From Pelomonas sp. Root1237 (GTDB lineage: Bacteria > Pseudomonadota > Gammaproteobacteria > Burkholderiales > Burkholderiaceae_C): 64,000 bases of DNA. The notes under the pieces are model-generated. The model made no database searches. It saw nothing but the letters and a program-made list of their open reading frames with translations, and was not told the origin of the DNA. Both the position numbers and the translations under genes were made by a program. Where the stretch lies: the NCBI RefSeq assembly GCF_001425055.1, contig NZ_LMDK01000004.1, positions 63,573 to 127,572 of the forward strand, written 5' to 3'. This document shows, one piece after another, positions 27,262-35,359 of the stretch (within the stretch, counting starts at the first letter, position 1; every line of letters begins with the position of its first letter).

Positions 27262-27603
27262 TCACAGACGGAAAGGCTCGGCCTTCTTCTTGGCGGCGGT
27301 CGGGCGGCCAGCGGCGGTCGGGTAGGCGGCCATCACCTTGGCCGGGTCGGCCTTGTCCAGGTAGGCGGCGTACTGCTGCTCGGTGCAGGCCAGCAGCTTG
27401 CCCGGCTTGGCTTCGCCCTTGTACTTGCCATTGGCGTAGACAAACTGGTACTCGTTGGACGGGACCGGCGTTGCCACGCTGCTGGTGTCGGTGTAGCTCT
27501 TGGCGCACTCGGCGCGCAGTTCGGCCTGCTCGGGCGTGGCGTTGTTGCCGGCTTGGGCGGCAAAGACGGTGACGGCAGCGAAAGCGGGGATCAGGAACTT
27601 CAT
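27262..27603 (-). CDS. Small secreted protein, tandem paralogue 1 of 3
   Basis: A 113-residue exported protein starting at ATG 27603 with a signal peptide ('FAAVTVFAAQA', residue 18). The conserved features of the trio are 'ECAKSYTDT' (first cysteine), 'LACTEQQYAAYLDKADPA' (second cysteine) and 'AYPTAAGRPTAAKKK'. Its middle part ('YQFVYANGKYKGEAKPGK') has no Tyr-rich insertion like the others. I do not recognise the family; the core could be described as C-A-(Q/K)-x-Y ... C-(T/D)-E-x-Q-x3-YL(D/E)KADPA. The upstream frame to 27741 has no protein character. Confidence 0.75.
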   Translation of the reverse strand: MKFLIPAFAAVTVFAAQAGNNATPEQAELRAECAKSYTDTSSVATPVPSNEYQFVYANGKYKGEAKPGKLLACTEQQYAAYLDKADPAKVMAAYPTAAGRPTAAKKKAEPFRL

Positions 27604-27730
27604 GGCGCGGTCTCGTGTGGGGGGTGGCTGGTGGGGACGAAGCTTACGCCGCGACGCGCTGACTTGCACCCCCGGAGGCACGGGAGATCGGGTCGTGAAC
27701 TCCGTCACGATCTGCGATCGGTACCGTGAA

Positions 27731-28504
27731 TTACTCCTCAAGTTCCTCTTTGGCCAGCTCGATGTCGAGCAGTTCCATCGCGTCCATCGCGTCGCAGGCA
27801 GCCGCGTCGGCGTACAGCTTTTCGGCTTCCTTCATGCGCTTGTCGCCCTCCAGCATGACGAGGCCGTTGGCACGTTCGATCATGGCGATGGCACTGGCCG
27901 GGTTGAGCTTGAGGGCCTGCTCGAACATCTTCAGGCCGGTGGCCGTGTCAGCACCTTGGGTGCGGCCCAGCAGCTTGCCGACCTTGTCGATGACTTCGGC
28001 GTGGAAGGCACCCAGCGCGATGTGGGCGTCAGCGTGCTTGGGCGCGAGTTCGATGGTGGTTTCCAGCGCGTTCTTGACCTTGCTGCCCAGGCCTTGCGCC
28101 AGCGCCTTGGCGACGCTGATGCCCTGGCCGTAGCGGCCGATCGCGTAAGCCTGCCAGTACCAGGCGTTCGGGTTCTTGGGCTCCTCGCCCTGCTGCGCCT
28201 CGGCGCGCTCCGCGATCTCCAGGAACATCTCCAGCTTCACCTTCTCCTTCTTCTCGAGGTAGTTGGCGTAGATGCCCTGGGCCTTGTTGGCGACCGTGAT
28301 GCCGGCGCCACCGGCGGCGAGGCCCGCGTCGTAGGCTGCCTGGAAGTCACCGGCATGGAAATGAATCCAGGCCTGCAGCACCGCGGCGTCCTTGGGGAGG
28401 GGCTCGGCGTCACCGGCATGCAGCCGCGCCCAGTGCTTCTTCAGCGTGGCCGGCGTGTAGACGAAGGCGCTGTTGTCGTAGGGGAAGGCAGTCCACTTGG
28501 CCAT
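27731..28504 (-). CDS. TPR-repeat protein
   Basis: A 257-residue cytoplasmic all-helical protein. Tetratricopeptide-like units are visible at about 45-75 ('AWIHFHAGDFQAAYDAGLAA'), 120-160 ('AYAIGRYGQGISVAKALAQG') and 160-225 ('ALETTIELAPKHADAHIALG' and 'MFEQALKLNPASAIAMIERA'). The second ATG (28504) is chosen because GGAGA lies 7-8 bases before it, at the site of the first ATG (28519). The C-terminus is acidic ('ELAKEELEE'). It follows the TetR regulator gene after 14 bases and is probably co-transcribed. TPR proteins act as scaffolds; the partner is unknown. Confidence 0.82.
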   Translation of the reverse strand: MAKWTAFPYDNSAFVYTPATLKKHWARLHAGDAEPLPKDAAVLQAWIHFHAGDFQAAYDAGLAAGGAGITVANKAQGIYANYLEKKEKVKLEMFLEIAERAEAQQGEEPKNPNAWYWQAYAIGRYGQGISVAKALAQGLGSKVKNALETTIELAPKHADAHIALGAFHAEVIDKVGKLLGRTQGADTATGLKMFEQALKLNPASAIAMIERANGLVMLEGDKRMKEAEKLYADAAACDAMDAMELLDIELAKEELEE

Positions 28505-28518
28505 CGCTTTTGTCTCCA

Positions 28519-29184
28519 TCAGGGTTGTGATGATTGGTATTGGCCGGCGAGCTTGAAGAGGTGTTCCTTGGACGCAGGCTCAAGGTAGGGTAGCAGCAGG
28601 GAGAGCGCGTGGAAGGCGCCACGCATCAGCGCTGCGCCGGCGCGATCGGGCTCCAGCGCATGGCGCGGGTCGCGCACGTATTCGTAGCTCAGCCAGTAGC
28701 TCACCACCACGACCATCGCGTTGGCCGTCGGCGCCGCCTCGCGCAGGTCCATCTTCAGCGCGCCGCCCAGGTGCAGCCCCGACAGCACGTGGCGCATCGC
28801 CTGCTCCTTGGCGGCAAGCAGGGTCTGGAAATGGGTTTCGAGGCGGCGGTTCTTGAACAGCAGGTCGTTCAGGTCGCGGTACAGGAAGCGGTGCTTCCAG
28901 ATCAGCTCGAACAGCATGTGGAAGAACAGCCAGGCGTCCTCCACATTGCGCACGTTGTCGGCCGCGGCGAGCAGCTCGTTCAGCTCGGCCTCGTAGCGGC
29001 CGAAGAGAGCGTTGACCAGTTCGTCCTTGGCCGGGTAGTGGTAGTAGAGGTTGCCCGGGCTGATCTTCAGTTCCGCCGAGATCAGCGTCGTCGACACATT
29101 GGGCTCGCCAAAGCTGTTGAACAGCTCCAGCGTGACCTCCAGGATGCGCTCGGCGGTGCGGCGGGGGCGTTTGGGGGTGGGCAT
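28519..29184 (-). CDS. TetR/AcrR-family transcriptional regulator
   Basis: A 221-residue repressor-type regulator. The N-terminal helix-turn-helix is at about 8-55 ('TTLISAELKISPGNLYYHYP' includes the recognition helix with the conserved LYYHYPAKDEL). The ligand domain is longer than average and has an aromatic-rich region ('LFFHMLFELIWKHRFLYRDL'), fitting a hydrophobic ligand such as an acyl compound (inference). ATG 29184 gives the usual short basic arm 'MPTPKRPRRTAERIL'. It is divergent from the ABC-2 exporter genes across 143 bases and may control these as well as the TPR gene. Confidence 0.9.
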   Translation of the reverse strand: MPTPKRPRRTAERILEVTLELFNSFGEPNVSTTLISAELKISPGNLYYHYPAKDELVNALFGRYEAELNELLAAADNVRNVEDAWLFFHMLFELIWKHRFLYRDLNDLLFKNRRLETHFQTLLAAKEQAMRHVLSGLHLGGALKMDLREAAPTANAMVVVVSYWLSYEYVRDPRHALEPDRAGAALMRGAFHALSLLLPYLEPASKEHLFKLAGQYQSSQP

Positions 29185-29313
29185 GTCAGGAGCGCGCGGC
29201 CGCCCGGAGCGGATGACGCACCCCCTCGGGGCACAGTGAATGCAATGAGCATGGGGGCGCACAGGTCATCGGGTCATTCTGGCAGTGATCGGCACCGAAA
29301 TAGGGCTGACTTT

Positions 29314-29319
29314 TAGAAT
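29314..29319 (+). promoter_or_regulatory. Likely -10 element (TAGAAT) for ABC exporter
   Basis: TAGAAT lies 8 bases before the ATG at 29328. If it is the -10 element, transcription would begin at or next to the start codon, giving a leaderless mRNA, and no Shine-Dalgarno is present, in line with this. No clear -35 hexamer was found. Confidence 0.4.
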
Positions 29320-29327
29320 CGCGCCCC

Positions 29328-30248
29328 ATGCCGAATTCAGCCTCCCCGCCCGCCATCTCCTTCGAGAACGTCAAGAAAACATACCGGGGAGGGCAGGTGA
29401 AGGCGTTGGACGGCGTCAGTTTCGACATCCACTGCGGTGAGTTCTTCGGCCTGCTGGGCCCCAACGGTGCCGGCAAGACGACGCTGATCAGCGTGCTGGC
29501 CGGCCTGGCCAAGGCCACCGAGGGCCGTGTGCGCGTCATGGGCCATGACGTGGTGGACGACTACGCTGCCGCCCGCAAGGCGCTGGGCGTGGTGCCGCAG
29601 GAACTGGTGTTCGACCCCTTCTTCAGCGTGCGCGAGTCGCTGCGCATCCAGAGTGGCTATTTCGGCGTGCACGGCAACGATGACTGGATCGATGAATTGC
29701 TGCACAACCTGGGCCTGACGGACAAGGCCAACGCCAATATGCGCCAGCTGTCGGGCGGCATGAAGCGCCGCGTGCTGGTCGCCCAGGCTCTGGTGCACCG
29801 CCCACCCGTCATCGTGCTGGACGAGCCCACGGCCGGCGTGGACGTGGAACTGCGCCAGACGCTGTGGCAGTTCATTGCCCGCCTCAACAAGGAAGGCCAC
29901 ACGGTGCTGCTGACCACGCATTACCTCGAAGAAGCCGAAGCCCTGTGCCAGCGCATTGGCATGCTGAAAGCCGGCCGCATCGTGGCACTGGACCGCACCT
30001 CGCAGCTGTTGGCGGGTACGGCGTCCACGATGCTGCGTTTCAAGACCGATGCCGCGCTGCCACCTGACATCGCGGCGCGTGCGCGGGTAACGGGGCGCAT
30101 CGTGCAGGTGACGGCGCATGACGCCCATGAGGTCGAGACGACGCTGGCCGAGCTGCGCGGACAGGGAGTTCCCATCGAAGACCTGGAGATCGGTCGCGCC
30201 GATCTCGAAGACGTGTTTCTTGAAATCATGCAGGGAGAGCACGCATGA
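29328..30248 (+). CDS. ABC-2 type exporter ATPase
   Basis: A 306-residue ATPase of the DrrA/NodI/CcmA-like group. Walker A 'GPNGAGKTT' is near residues 44-52, the signature 'LSGGMKRR' near 140, Walker B '[12 protein letters not shown]' near 160, and the H-loop '[13 protein letters not shown]' near 193. A C-terminal domain of about 80 residues follows, as in NodI-type subunits. It energises the permease whose start overlaps its stop (ATGA). In Burkholderiales this pair commonly precedes bolA-murA-his; the exported substrate is unproven. Confidence 0.92.
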   Translation: MPNSASPPAISFENVKKTYRGGQVKALDGVSFDIHCGEFFGLLGPNGAGKTTLISVLAGLAKATEGRVRVMGHDVVDDYAAARKALGVVPQELVFDPFFSVRESLRIQSGYFGVHGNDDWIDELLHNLGLTDKANANMRQLSGGMKRRVLVAQALVHRPPVIVLDEPTAGVDVELRQTLWQFIARLNKEGHTVLLTTHYLEEAEALCQRIGMLKAGRIVALDRTSQLLAGTASTMLRFKTDAALPPDIAARARVTGRIVQVTAHDAHEVETTLAELRGQGVPIEDLEIGRADLEDVFLEIMQGEHA

Positions 30249-31000
30249 ATGGTGCTTCCACCCTCTTCAAGAAGGAAGTCCTGCGCTTCTGGAAGGTTGC
30301 GTTCCAGACGGTCTGCGCCCCGGTGCTGACGGCGGTGATGTACCTGCTCGTTTTCGGCCACACGCTGGAAGACCATGTGAAGGTCTACGACAGCGTCGGC
30401 TACACGCAGTTTCTGATCCCCGGTCTCGTGATGATGAGCGTGCTGCAGAACGCCTTCGCCAACAGCTCGTCCAGCCTCATCCAGAGCAAGATCACCGGCA
30501 ACCTCATCTTCCTGCTGCTGACGCCGCTGTCGCCGTCGGCCTGGTTCGTCGCCTATGTCGGCGCGGCCGTCGTGCGCGGGCTGGCGGTGGGGGCGGGCGT
30601 GCTGCTGGTCACCGCCTGGTTTGCGCCGCCGGGCCTGGACAACATCCTGTGGGTGCTGCTGTTCACGGTGCTGGGCGCCGGCCTGATGGGCACGCTGGGC
30701 CTGATTGCGGGCTTGTGGGCCGAGAAGTTCGACCAGCTGGCCGCCTTCCAGAACTTCATCATCATGCCGATGACGTTTCTGTCGGGCGTCTTCTACTCAG
30801 TGCACTCGCTGCCCGGTTTCTGGCAGGGCATCAGCCACCTGAACCCCTTCTTCTACATGATCGACGGATTCCGCCGCGGCTTCTTCGGCGTCAGCGACGT
30901 GTCGCCGTGGTTGAGCCTGGGCGTGGTGGGCGTGAGCTTCGTGGTCACGGCGGGCCTCGCTTTATCGCTGCTGAAGAGCGGCTACAAGATCCGTTCCTAA
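30245..31000 (+). CDS. ABC-2 type exporter permease
   Basis: A 251-residue integral membrane protein with six predicted helices (about 21-41, 60-80, 103-130, 137-160, 168-186, 225-245) and the ABC-2 core '[19 protein letters not shown]' near 177-195, with '[18 protein letters not shown]' after it. It is the membrane partner of the preceding ATPase. NodJ-like permeases export lipo-oligosaccharides, and others export polysaccharide or drugs; the sequence does not decide. The bolA-his transcript begins 75 bases later. Confidence 0.92.
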   Translation: MNGASTLFKKEVLRFWKVAFQTVCAPVLTAVMYLLVFGHTLEDHVKVYDSVGYTQFLIPGLVMMSVLQNAFANSSSSLIQSKITGNLIFLLLTPLSPSAWFVAYVGAAVVRGLAVGAGVLLVTAWFAPPGLDNILWVLLFTVLGAGLMGTLGLIAGLWAEKFDQLAAFQNFIIMPMTFLSGVFYSVHSLPGFWQGISHLNPFFYMIDGFRRGFFGVSDVSPWLSLGVVGVSFVVTAGLALSLLKSGYKIRS

Positions 31001-31045
31001 AGGATGGTTTTCGCAGCCCCGAAGGGGGCCGCGCCCACCCTTCCC

Positions 31046-31051
31046 TAAAAT
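31046..31051 (+). promoter_or_regulatory. Likely -10 element (TAAAAT) for bolA-hisGD
   Basis: TAAAAT stands out in an otherwise GC-rich gap and lies 24 bases before the bolA-like ATG at 31076. The leader would be short and include AGAAGGA as the ribosome-binding site. It is the only good promoter candidate for bolA-hisG-hisD in the 75-base gap. An apparent AAGGATGGTTTTC...GGGGTTTTCC repetition lies upstream. Confidence 0.45.
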
Positions 31052-31075
31052 GTGGGGTTTTCCAGAAGGACAGTG

Positions 31076-31318
31076 ATGGCCGACCCGACCCCGCAAGAAG
31101 TGCGCGATTTCATTGCCGCAGGCCTGCCCTGCGCGCATCTCGAAGTCGAGGGCGACGGCCGCCACTTCTTCGCGACCATCGTGTCGGACGAGTTCAACGG
31201 CCTCTCGCGCATCAAGCGCCACCAGCGTGTCTACGCGGCGCTGGGCGAGCGCATGCGCGAGCAGATCCATGCGCTGTCGATGAAGACGCTGAGCCCCGAA
31301 GAGTGGAGCGCCCAATGA
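31076..31318 (+). CDS. BolA/IbaG-family protein
   Basis: An 80-residue BolA-like protein of the YrbA/IbaG branch. The core '[36 protein letters not shown]' (positions about 21-56) has the class II KH-like fold with the conserved 'RHxxVYxAL' region, and histidine at the iron-sulfur/glutaredoxin interface. IbaG proteins partner with monothiol glutaredoxins in Fe-S trafficking and acid response. ATG 31076 has AGAAGGA 5-11 bases before it. Its stop overlaps the hisG start (ATGA); in most relatives murA is located between them. Confidence 0.93.
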   Translation: MADPTPQEVRDFIAAGLPCAHLEVEGDGRHFFATIVSDEFNGLSRIKRHQRVYAALGERMREQIHALSMKTLSPEEWSAQ

Positions 31319-31971
31319 CCGGCCTGACCCTCGCTCTCTCCAAGGGCCGCATCTTCGAAGAGACGCTGCCGCTGCTGCGCGCCGCCGGCATCGAGGTGCT
31401 GGAAGACCCCGAGACCTCGCGCAAGCTGATCCTGCCGACCAACCGCGAAGGCGTTCGCGTCGTGCTGGTGCGTGCCAGCGACGTGCCGACCTATGTGCAG
31501 TACGGCGGCGCCGACCTTGGCGTGGCCGGCCGCGATGTGCTGCACGAGCAGGCGCTGGCCCAGGGCGGCTCGCACGGCCTCTACCAGCCGCTGGACCTGA
31601 AGATCGCCCGCTGCCGCATGAGCGTCGCCACCCGCGCCGACTTCGACTACGCCGCTGCGGTGAAGCAGGGTTCGCGCATCCGCGTTGCCACCAAATACAC
31701 CGAGATCGCCCGCCAGCATTTCGCCGACAAGGGCGTGCACGTCGACCTCATCAAGCTCTACGGCTCCATGGAGCTGGCGCCGCTGACCGGCCTGGCCGAG
31801 GCCATCGTCGACCTGGTCTCCACCGGCGGCACGCTGAGGGCGAACAAGCTGGTCGAGGTGGAGCAGATCATGGACATCTCGTCCCGCCTCGTCGTCAACC
31901 AGGCCGCGCTCAAGCTCAAGCGCGACGCGCTGCGTCCGCTGATCGACGCCTTTGCCTCGGCCATTGCATGA
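31315..31971 (+). CDS. hisG: ATP phosphoribosyltransferase, short form
   Basis: A 218-residue HisG of the short (HisGS) class, catalysing the first step of histidine synthesis: ATP plus PRPP to phosphoribosyl-ATP. '[21 protein letters not shown]' opens the protein; '[19 protein letters not shown]' and the PRPP-binding '[18 protein letters not shown]' are standard. The short form lacks the C-terminal regulatory domain and needs the HisRS-like subunit HisZ, which is not in this window. It starts at ATG 31315, overlapping bolA, and ends overlapping hisD by 4 bases. Confidence 0.97.
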   Translation: MTGLTLALSKGRIFEETLPLLRAAGIEVLEDPETSRKLILPTNREGVRVVLVRASDVPTYVQYGGADLGVAGRDVLHEQALAQGGSHGLYQPLDLKIARCRMSVATRADFDYAAAVKQGSRIRVATKYTEIARQHFADKGVHVDLIKLYGSMELAPLTGLAEAIVDLVSTGGTLRANKLVEVEQIMDISSRLVVNQAALKLKRDALRPLIDAFASAIA

Positions 31972-33275
31972 AACTCGTTCGCCAACTCTCCACCGCCGCG
32001 CCCGACTTCGATACCGAGTTCGAACGCCTGCGCTACTGGTCGGCGGCGGACGATGCCGCCATCGAAGGCCGCGTCGCCGAGATCCTGGCCGATGTGCGCG
32101 AGCGTGGTGACGCTGCCGTGCTGGATTACACCGCGCGCTTCGACCGCGTGACGGCCGACAACGTCGCCGCGCTGGAGATCACGCAAGCCGAATTGCAGGC
32201 CGCGCTGGCCTCGATCACGCCGGCCCAGGCCACCGCCCTGCAGGCTGCAGCCAAGCGGGTGCGGGCCTACCACGAGCGCCAGCTGGAAGCCTGCGGCCGC
32301 AGCTGGAGCTACCGCGACGAGGACGGCAACCTGCTCGGCCAGAAGGTCACGCCGCTGGACCGCGTGGGCATCTATGTGCCGGGCGGCAAGGCGGCTTACC
32401 CCAGCAGCGTGCTGATGAACGCCATCCCCGCACAGGTCGCGGGCGTCGGCGAGATCATCATGGTCGTGCCCACGCCGGACGGCGTGCGCAACCCGCTGGT
32501 GCTGGCCGCCGCAGCGGTGGCGGGCGTGCATCGCGTATTCACCATTGGCGGCGCACAAGCCGTGGCGGCGCTGGCATACGGCACGGCCACCATCCCGCGT
32601 GTCGACAAGATCACCGGCCCGGGCAATGCGTATGTGGCTTCGGCCAAAAAGCATGTGTTTGGCCAGGTCGGCATCGACATGATTGCCGGCCCCAGCGAGA
32701 TCCTCGTCATTGCCGACGGCACGACACCGCCCGACTGGGTGGCGATGGACCTGTTCAGCCAGGCCGAGCACGACGAGCTGGCGCAGAGCATCCTGCTCAG
32801 CCCGGACGCCGCCTTCCTGGATGCCGTCAGCGCCAGCATGGAGCGCCTTGTCGAGGAGATGCCGCGCGAGGCCGTCATCCGCGCATCGCTGGCCGGCCGC
32901 GGCGCGTTGATCCTGACGCGCTCGATGGAAGAGGCCTGCGAGATCAGCAACCGCATCGCGCCCGAGCATCTGGAGATCAGCGCCACCGAGCCGCAACGCT
33001 GGGAGCCGCTGCTGCGCCACGCCGGTGCCATCTTCATGGGCGCCTACACGAGCGAGTCGCTCGGCGACTACTGCGCCGGCCCCAACCATGTGCTGCCCAC
33101 GGCCGGCACAGCGCGCTTCTCGTCCCCGCTGGGCGTCTACGACTTCCAGAAGCGCAGCAGCCTCATCGAAGTCAGCGCCGAGGGCGCGCAGACACTCGGC
33201 CGCATCGCCAGCGAACTGGCCCACGGCGAAGGCCTGCAGGCCCATGCACGCGCAGCCGAACTTCGACTGAAGTGA
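31968..33275 (+). CDS. hisD: Histidinol dehydrogenase
   Basis: A 435-residue HisD, a zinc- and NAD-dependent enzyme that oxidises histidinol to histidine in the last two steps. Features: '[14 protein letters not shown]', '[11 protein letters not shown]', the signature '[23 protein letters not shown]', and catalytic E333-H334 in 'APEHLEI', with C-terminal 'GPNHVLPT'. It is the last gene of the bolA-hisG-hisD run: a gene on the opposite strand ends 14 bases later and interrupts the operon before hisC. Confidence 0.97.
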   Translation: MKLVRQLSTAAPDFDTEFERLRYWSAADDAAIEGRVAEILADVRERGDAAVLDYTARFDRVTADNVAALEITQAELQAALASITPAQATALQAAAKRVRAYHERQLEACGRSWSYRDEDGNLLGQKVTPLDRVGIYVPGGKAAYPSSVLMNAIPAQVAGVGEIIMVVPTPDGVRNPLVLAAAAVAGVHRVFTIGGAQAVAALAYGTATIPRVDKITGPGNAYVASAKKHVFGQVGIDMIAGPSEILVIADGTTPPDWVAMDLFSQAEHDELAQSILLSPDAAFLDAVSASMERLVEEMPREAVIRASLAGRGALILTRSMEEACEISNRIAPEHLEISATEPQRWEPLLRHAGAIFMGAYTSESLGDYCAGPNHVLPTAGTARFSSPLGVYDFQKRSSLIEVSAEGAQTLGRIASELAHGEGLQAHARAAELRLK

Positions 33276-33289
33276 CCTACAGCTGAAAG

Positions 33290-34603
33290 CTAGGCCGCGT
33301 CGACAGGCGCGGCCTTGAACGGGCTGCGCTCCGGCGGCTCGTCGTGCTCGGCCGTCTTGGTCAGCGCGGTGGTGATCCAGTTCAGCGCCGACACGCGGTG
33401 GCGCACCGCGCAACTCAGCGGCTCAGGTCTACAACCCATCTTGGCCTTGGGCTCCAGCGCCGTGCGGCCCAGGCTCAGCCGCGTCGAACCGAAGGCGATC
33501 GCGTCCTGCACAGTGGACTGCAGCAGCGTCAGGTAGATCGGCGCGTCGGCATTGGCCGCGCGGTCGTAGCCGATGTAGTAGCCCAACGTCGTGTCGCCGT
33601 CGTGCACGCTGGTGACGAAGCCCAGCCAGCGCCCGTCGGCATGCTCGGCCACACGGCAGCGGAAGCGCGGGCCCAGGGCGGCGGCCATGGCGGGCAGATA
33701 GCCTGGCGTCAGCGTTGCCAGCCGCAGGCCCTGGGCCTGGTGGACCTGGCCATAGAGAGCATGCAGCTCGTCGGCCCGCGCCAGCAGCTCCTCGGCGCTG
33801 GCCTCGCGCAGCGTCAGGCCGGCCGCGGCGCAGTCCTTCAGCAGCTTCTTGGCTGCGCTGCGGTAGCCCGAGGTCATGCTGGCCAGGTAGTCGTCCCAGC
33901 TGCGCCATTCGGGGCGCAGCGTCAGCACCATGTCGGGTTCGGTGTCGACGCTGCGATAGCCCAGCAGGCGCAGTGACGGTGAGACGTGCCGGGCGGCCAT
34001 GCCGAGGTCCTTGATCAGCGCCAGGTCGGACTGGCCGTCGAGCTTGTCGGCGCGGCGCAGCCGGTAGATGGCTTCGCAGACGCCATGCCAGAGCTGGCCC
34101 TCATCGGCATGCGGCGCCAGGGCCATGGCGCGCGCGCCCCAGACGAGCAGGTTGCCGCAGACCAGCAGATGCTCCTTGAGCCCGGCCATGGGTGCATCGA
34201 CCAGCTTCTTGCTGCCGGGCTTGCGCAGCTGGGCGCCGCCGACGGCCACGCGCTGCAGCAATAGCGCCGCGACTGGCGCACCATCGGCATAGGCCATGGC
34301 GTAGCGCGGCTCGATGTTGTCCGGCGCATGCTGCTCCAGCACGCGCAGGTAGTCGCGCGACAGGAAGAGGGTCTGCGCCGCGAGCGCGTCCCAATGTGCC
34401 GGGTTCAGGAAGTCGACGCGGTCGGCCAGCACCAGTTGCAGGCCCGAGGCTGTGCGCCGCGCGACGCGCCTGGCCTTGATGTCCTGCAGGGCCTGGACGG
34501 GGTTGACCACCTGGGGCTTGAGCTTGCCGAGGGCGCGGCCGGTGCGCTTGAGCTTGGCCACGGTGGCCTGCAGGGGCTTCTTGGCGAGGGGCGATATGGG
34601 CAT
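33290..34603 (-). CDS. GNAT/FemAB-like acyltransferase, unknown substrate
   Basis: A 437-residue protein whose second half resembles the FemAB/BioF2-type GNAT fold (Acetyltransf_6): 'YLASMTSGYRSAAKKLLKDC' near 245-265 and 'CRVAEHADGRWLGFVTSVHDGDTTLGYYIGYD' near 330-360, followed by 'SLGRTALEPKAKMGCRPE'. The N-terminal 40 residues are basic. ATG 34603 is the first ATG; a TTG at 34630 is possible, and neither has a clear ribosome-binding site. It is convergent with hisD and lies across the histidine operon. Similar proteins modify cell-wall or surface amino sugars, but nothing here fixes the substrate. Confidence 0.75.
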   Translation of the reverse strand: MPISPLAKKPLQATVAKLKRTGRALGKLKPQVVNPVQALQDIKARRVARRTASGLQLVLADRVDFLNPAHWDALAAQTLFLSRDYLRVLEQHAPDNIEPRYAMAYADGAPVAALLLQRVAVGGAQLRKPGSKKLVDAPMAGLKEHLLVCGNLLVWGARAMALAPHADEGQLWHGVCEAIYRLRRADKLDGQSDLALIKDLGMAARHVSPSLRLLGYRSVDTEPDMVLTLRPEWRSWDDYLASMTSGYRSAAKKLLKDCAAAGLTLREASAEELLARADELHALYGQVHQAQGLRLATLTPGYLPAMAAALGPRFRCRVAEHADGRWLGFVTSVHDGDTTLGYYIGYDRAANADAPIYLTLLQSTVQDAIAFGSTRLSLGRTALEPKAKMGCRPEPLSCAVRHRVSALNWITTALTKTAEHDEPPERSPFKAAPVDAA

Positions 34604-34667
34604 TGATGGTGGAGTGACAACGGGATGCAAAGGCTAACTCAATCGATTCAAGCGAGAGGTATTTGGA

Positions 34668-34696
34668 CACGAAGTTCGTGCAACACGAACTTCGTG
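34668..34696. promoter_or_regulatory. Operator palindromes of the toxin-antitoxin operon
   Basis: CACGAAGTTCGTG (34668-34680) and its exact reverse complement CACGAACTTCGTG (34684-34696) are separated by CAA. Each arm is itself a near-perfect palindrome about its centre. The pair ends 17 bases before the antitoxin ATG, so binding would cover the promoter. Tandem palindromes are the usual target of ribbon-helix-helix antitoxins that repress their own operon, with the toxin as co-repressor. Confidence 0.75.
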
Positions 34697-34712
34697 TGAT
34701 ACGCTTGATGCC

Positions 34713-34931
34713 ATGAAGAACGTCACCGTGTCCATGGATGACGCCGTGGCCGAATGGGCCCGGTTGGAAGCCGCGCGGCGCAACACCAGCGTGTCTCGCC
34801 TGCTGGGGGAACTGCTGGGCGAGAAGATGCGCCACGACGACGCCTACGAGCGGGCGTTGCAGGACTGGTTGCACCGCGAGCGGTCCTGGGCCTCCGACGG
34901 GCAGCCCTATCCCGGCAGGCAGGTGCTTTGA
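34713..34931 (+). CDS. Antitoxin, ribbon-helix-helix (VapB/CopG-like)
   Basis: A 72-residue protein beginning with the ribbon 'KNVTVSMDDAVAEWARLEAA' and followed by two helices, as in CopG/Arc-type antitoxins. The C-terminal third ('HRERSWASDGQPYPGRQVL') is extended and should wrap around the toxin. It precedes the PIN-domain gene with stop and start sharing one base (TGATG), and the tandem palindromes at 34668-34696 are its probable operator. It neutralises the toxin and represses the operon. Confidence 0.85.
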   Translation: MKNVTVSMDDAVAEWARLEAARRNTSVSRLLGELLGEKMRHDDAYERALQDWLHRERSWASDGQPYPGRQVL

Positions 34932-35359
34932 TGGCGGATCCCGTCTTCGTCGACACCTCCGTGCTGCTGTTCAGCGAGGACGGCGCCCGCCCCGCTGAGC
35001 GCGAGCAGGTGCTGGCCTGGCTGCGCGAGCTGTGGGCCACCCGCACCGGCCGGGTGTCGGTGCAGGTGCTGAACGACTTCTACCTGCTGGCCACGCGCCA
35101 GGTCACGCCGCCCATGCCGCAAGGCGATGCGCGTGCCGAGGTGCGCCGCTACCAGCACTGGCGCCCGTGGGCGACGGACCAGGCGACTGTCGAATCCGCC
35201 TGGTCGCTGGAAAGCCGTTTCACCCTGCCGTTCGCCGACGCCCTCGTCGTCGCCAGCGCCAAGGCGCAGGGCTGCACTCGACTGCTCAGCCTGGCCCTGC
35301 CGCACGAAGCCGTCTTCGACAGCGTGCAAGTGTTCAACCCCATCGTGACCGCCCCATGA
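34931..35359 (+). CDS. VapC-type PIN-domain ribonuclease toxin
   Basis: A 142-residue PIN-domain protein. The first acidic residue D8 is in 'VFVDTSVLLF' at the N-terminus; the later part 'ESRFTLPFADALVVASAKAQGCTRLLS' carries the conserved D-A and the alpha-helix of the metal site, and a further acidic residue lies in 'LNDFYLL'. VapC toxins cleave tRNA or rRNA. Its stop overlaps the hisC start as ATGA, which ties hisC translation to the toxin message. Such coupling of a toxin gene to a biosynthetic gene is unusual. The exact RNA target cannot be read from the sequence. Confidence 0.85.
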   Translation: MADPVFVDTSVLLFSEDGARPAEREQVLAWLRELWATRTGRVSVQVLNDFYLLATRQVTPPMPQGDARAEVRRYQHWRPWATDQATVESAWSLESRFTLPFADALVVASAKAQGCTRLLSLALPHEAVFDSVQVFNPIVTAP

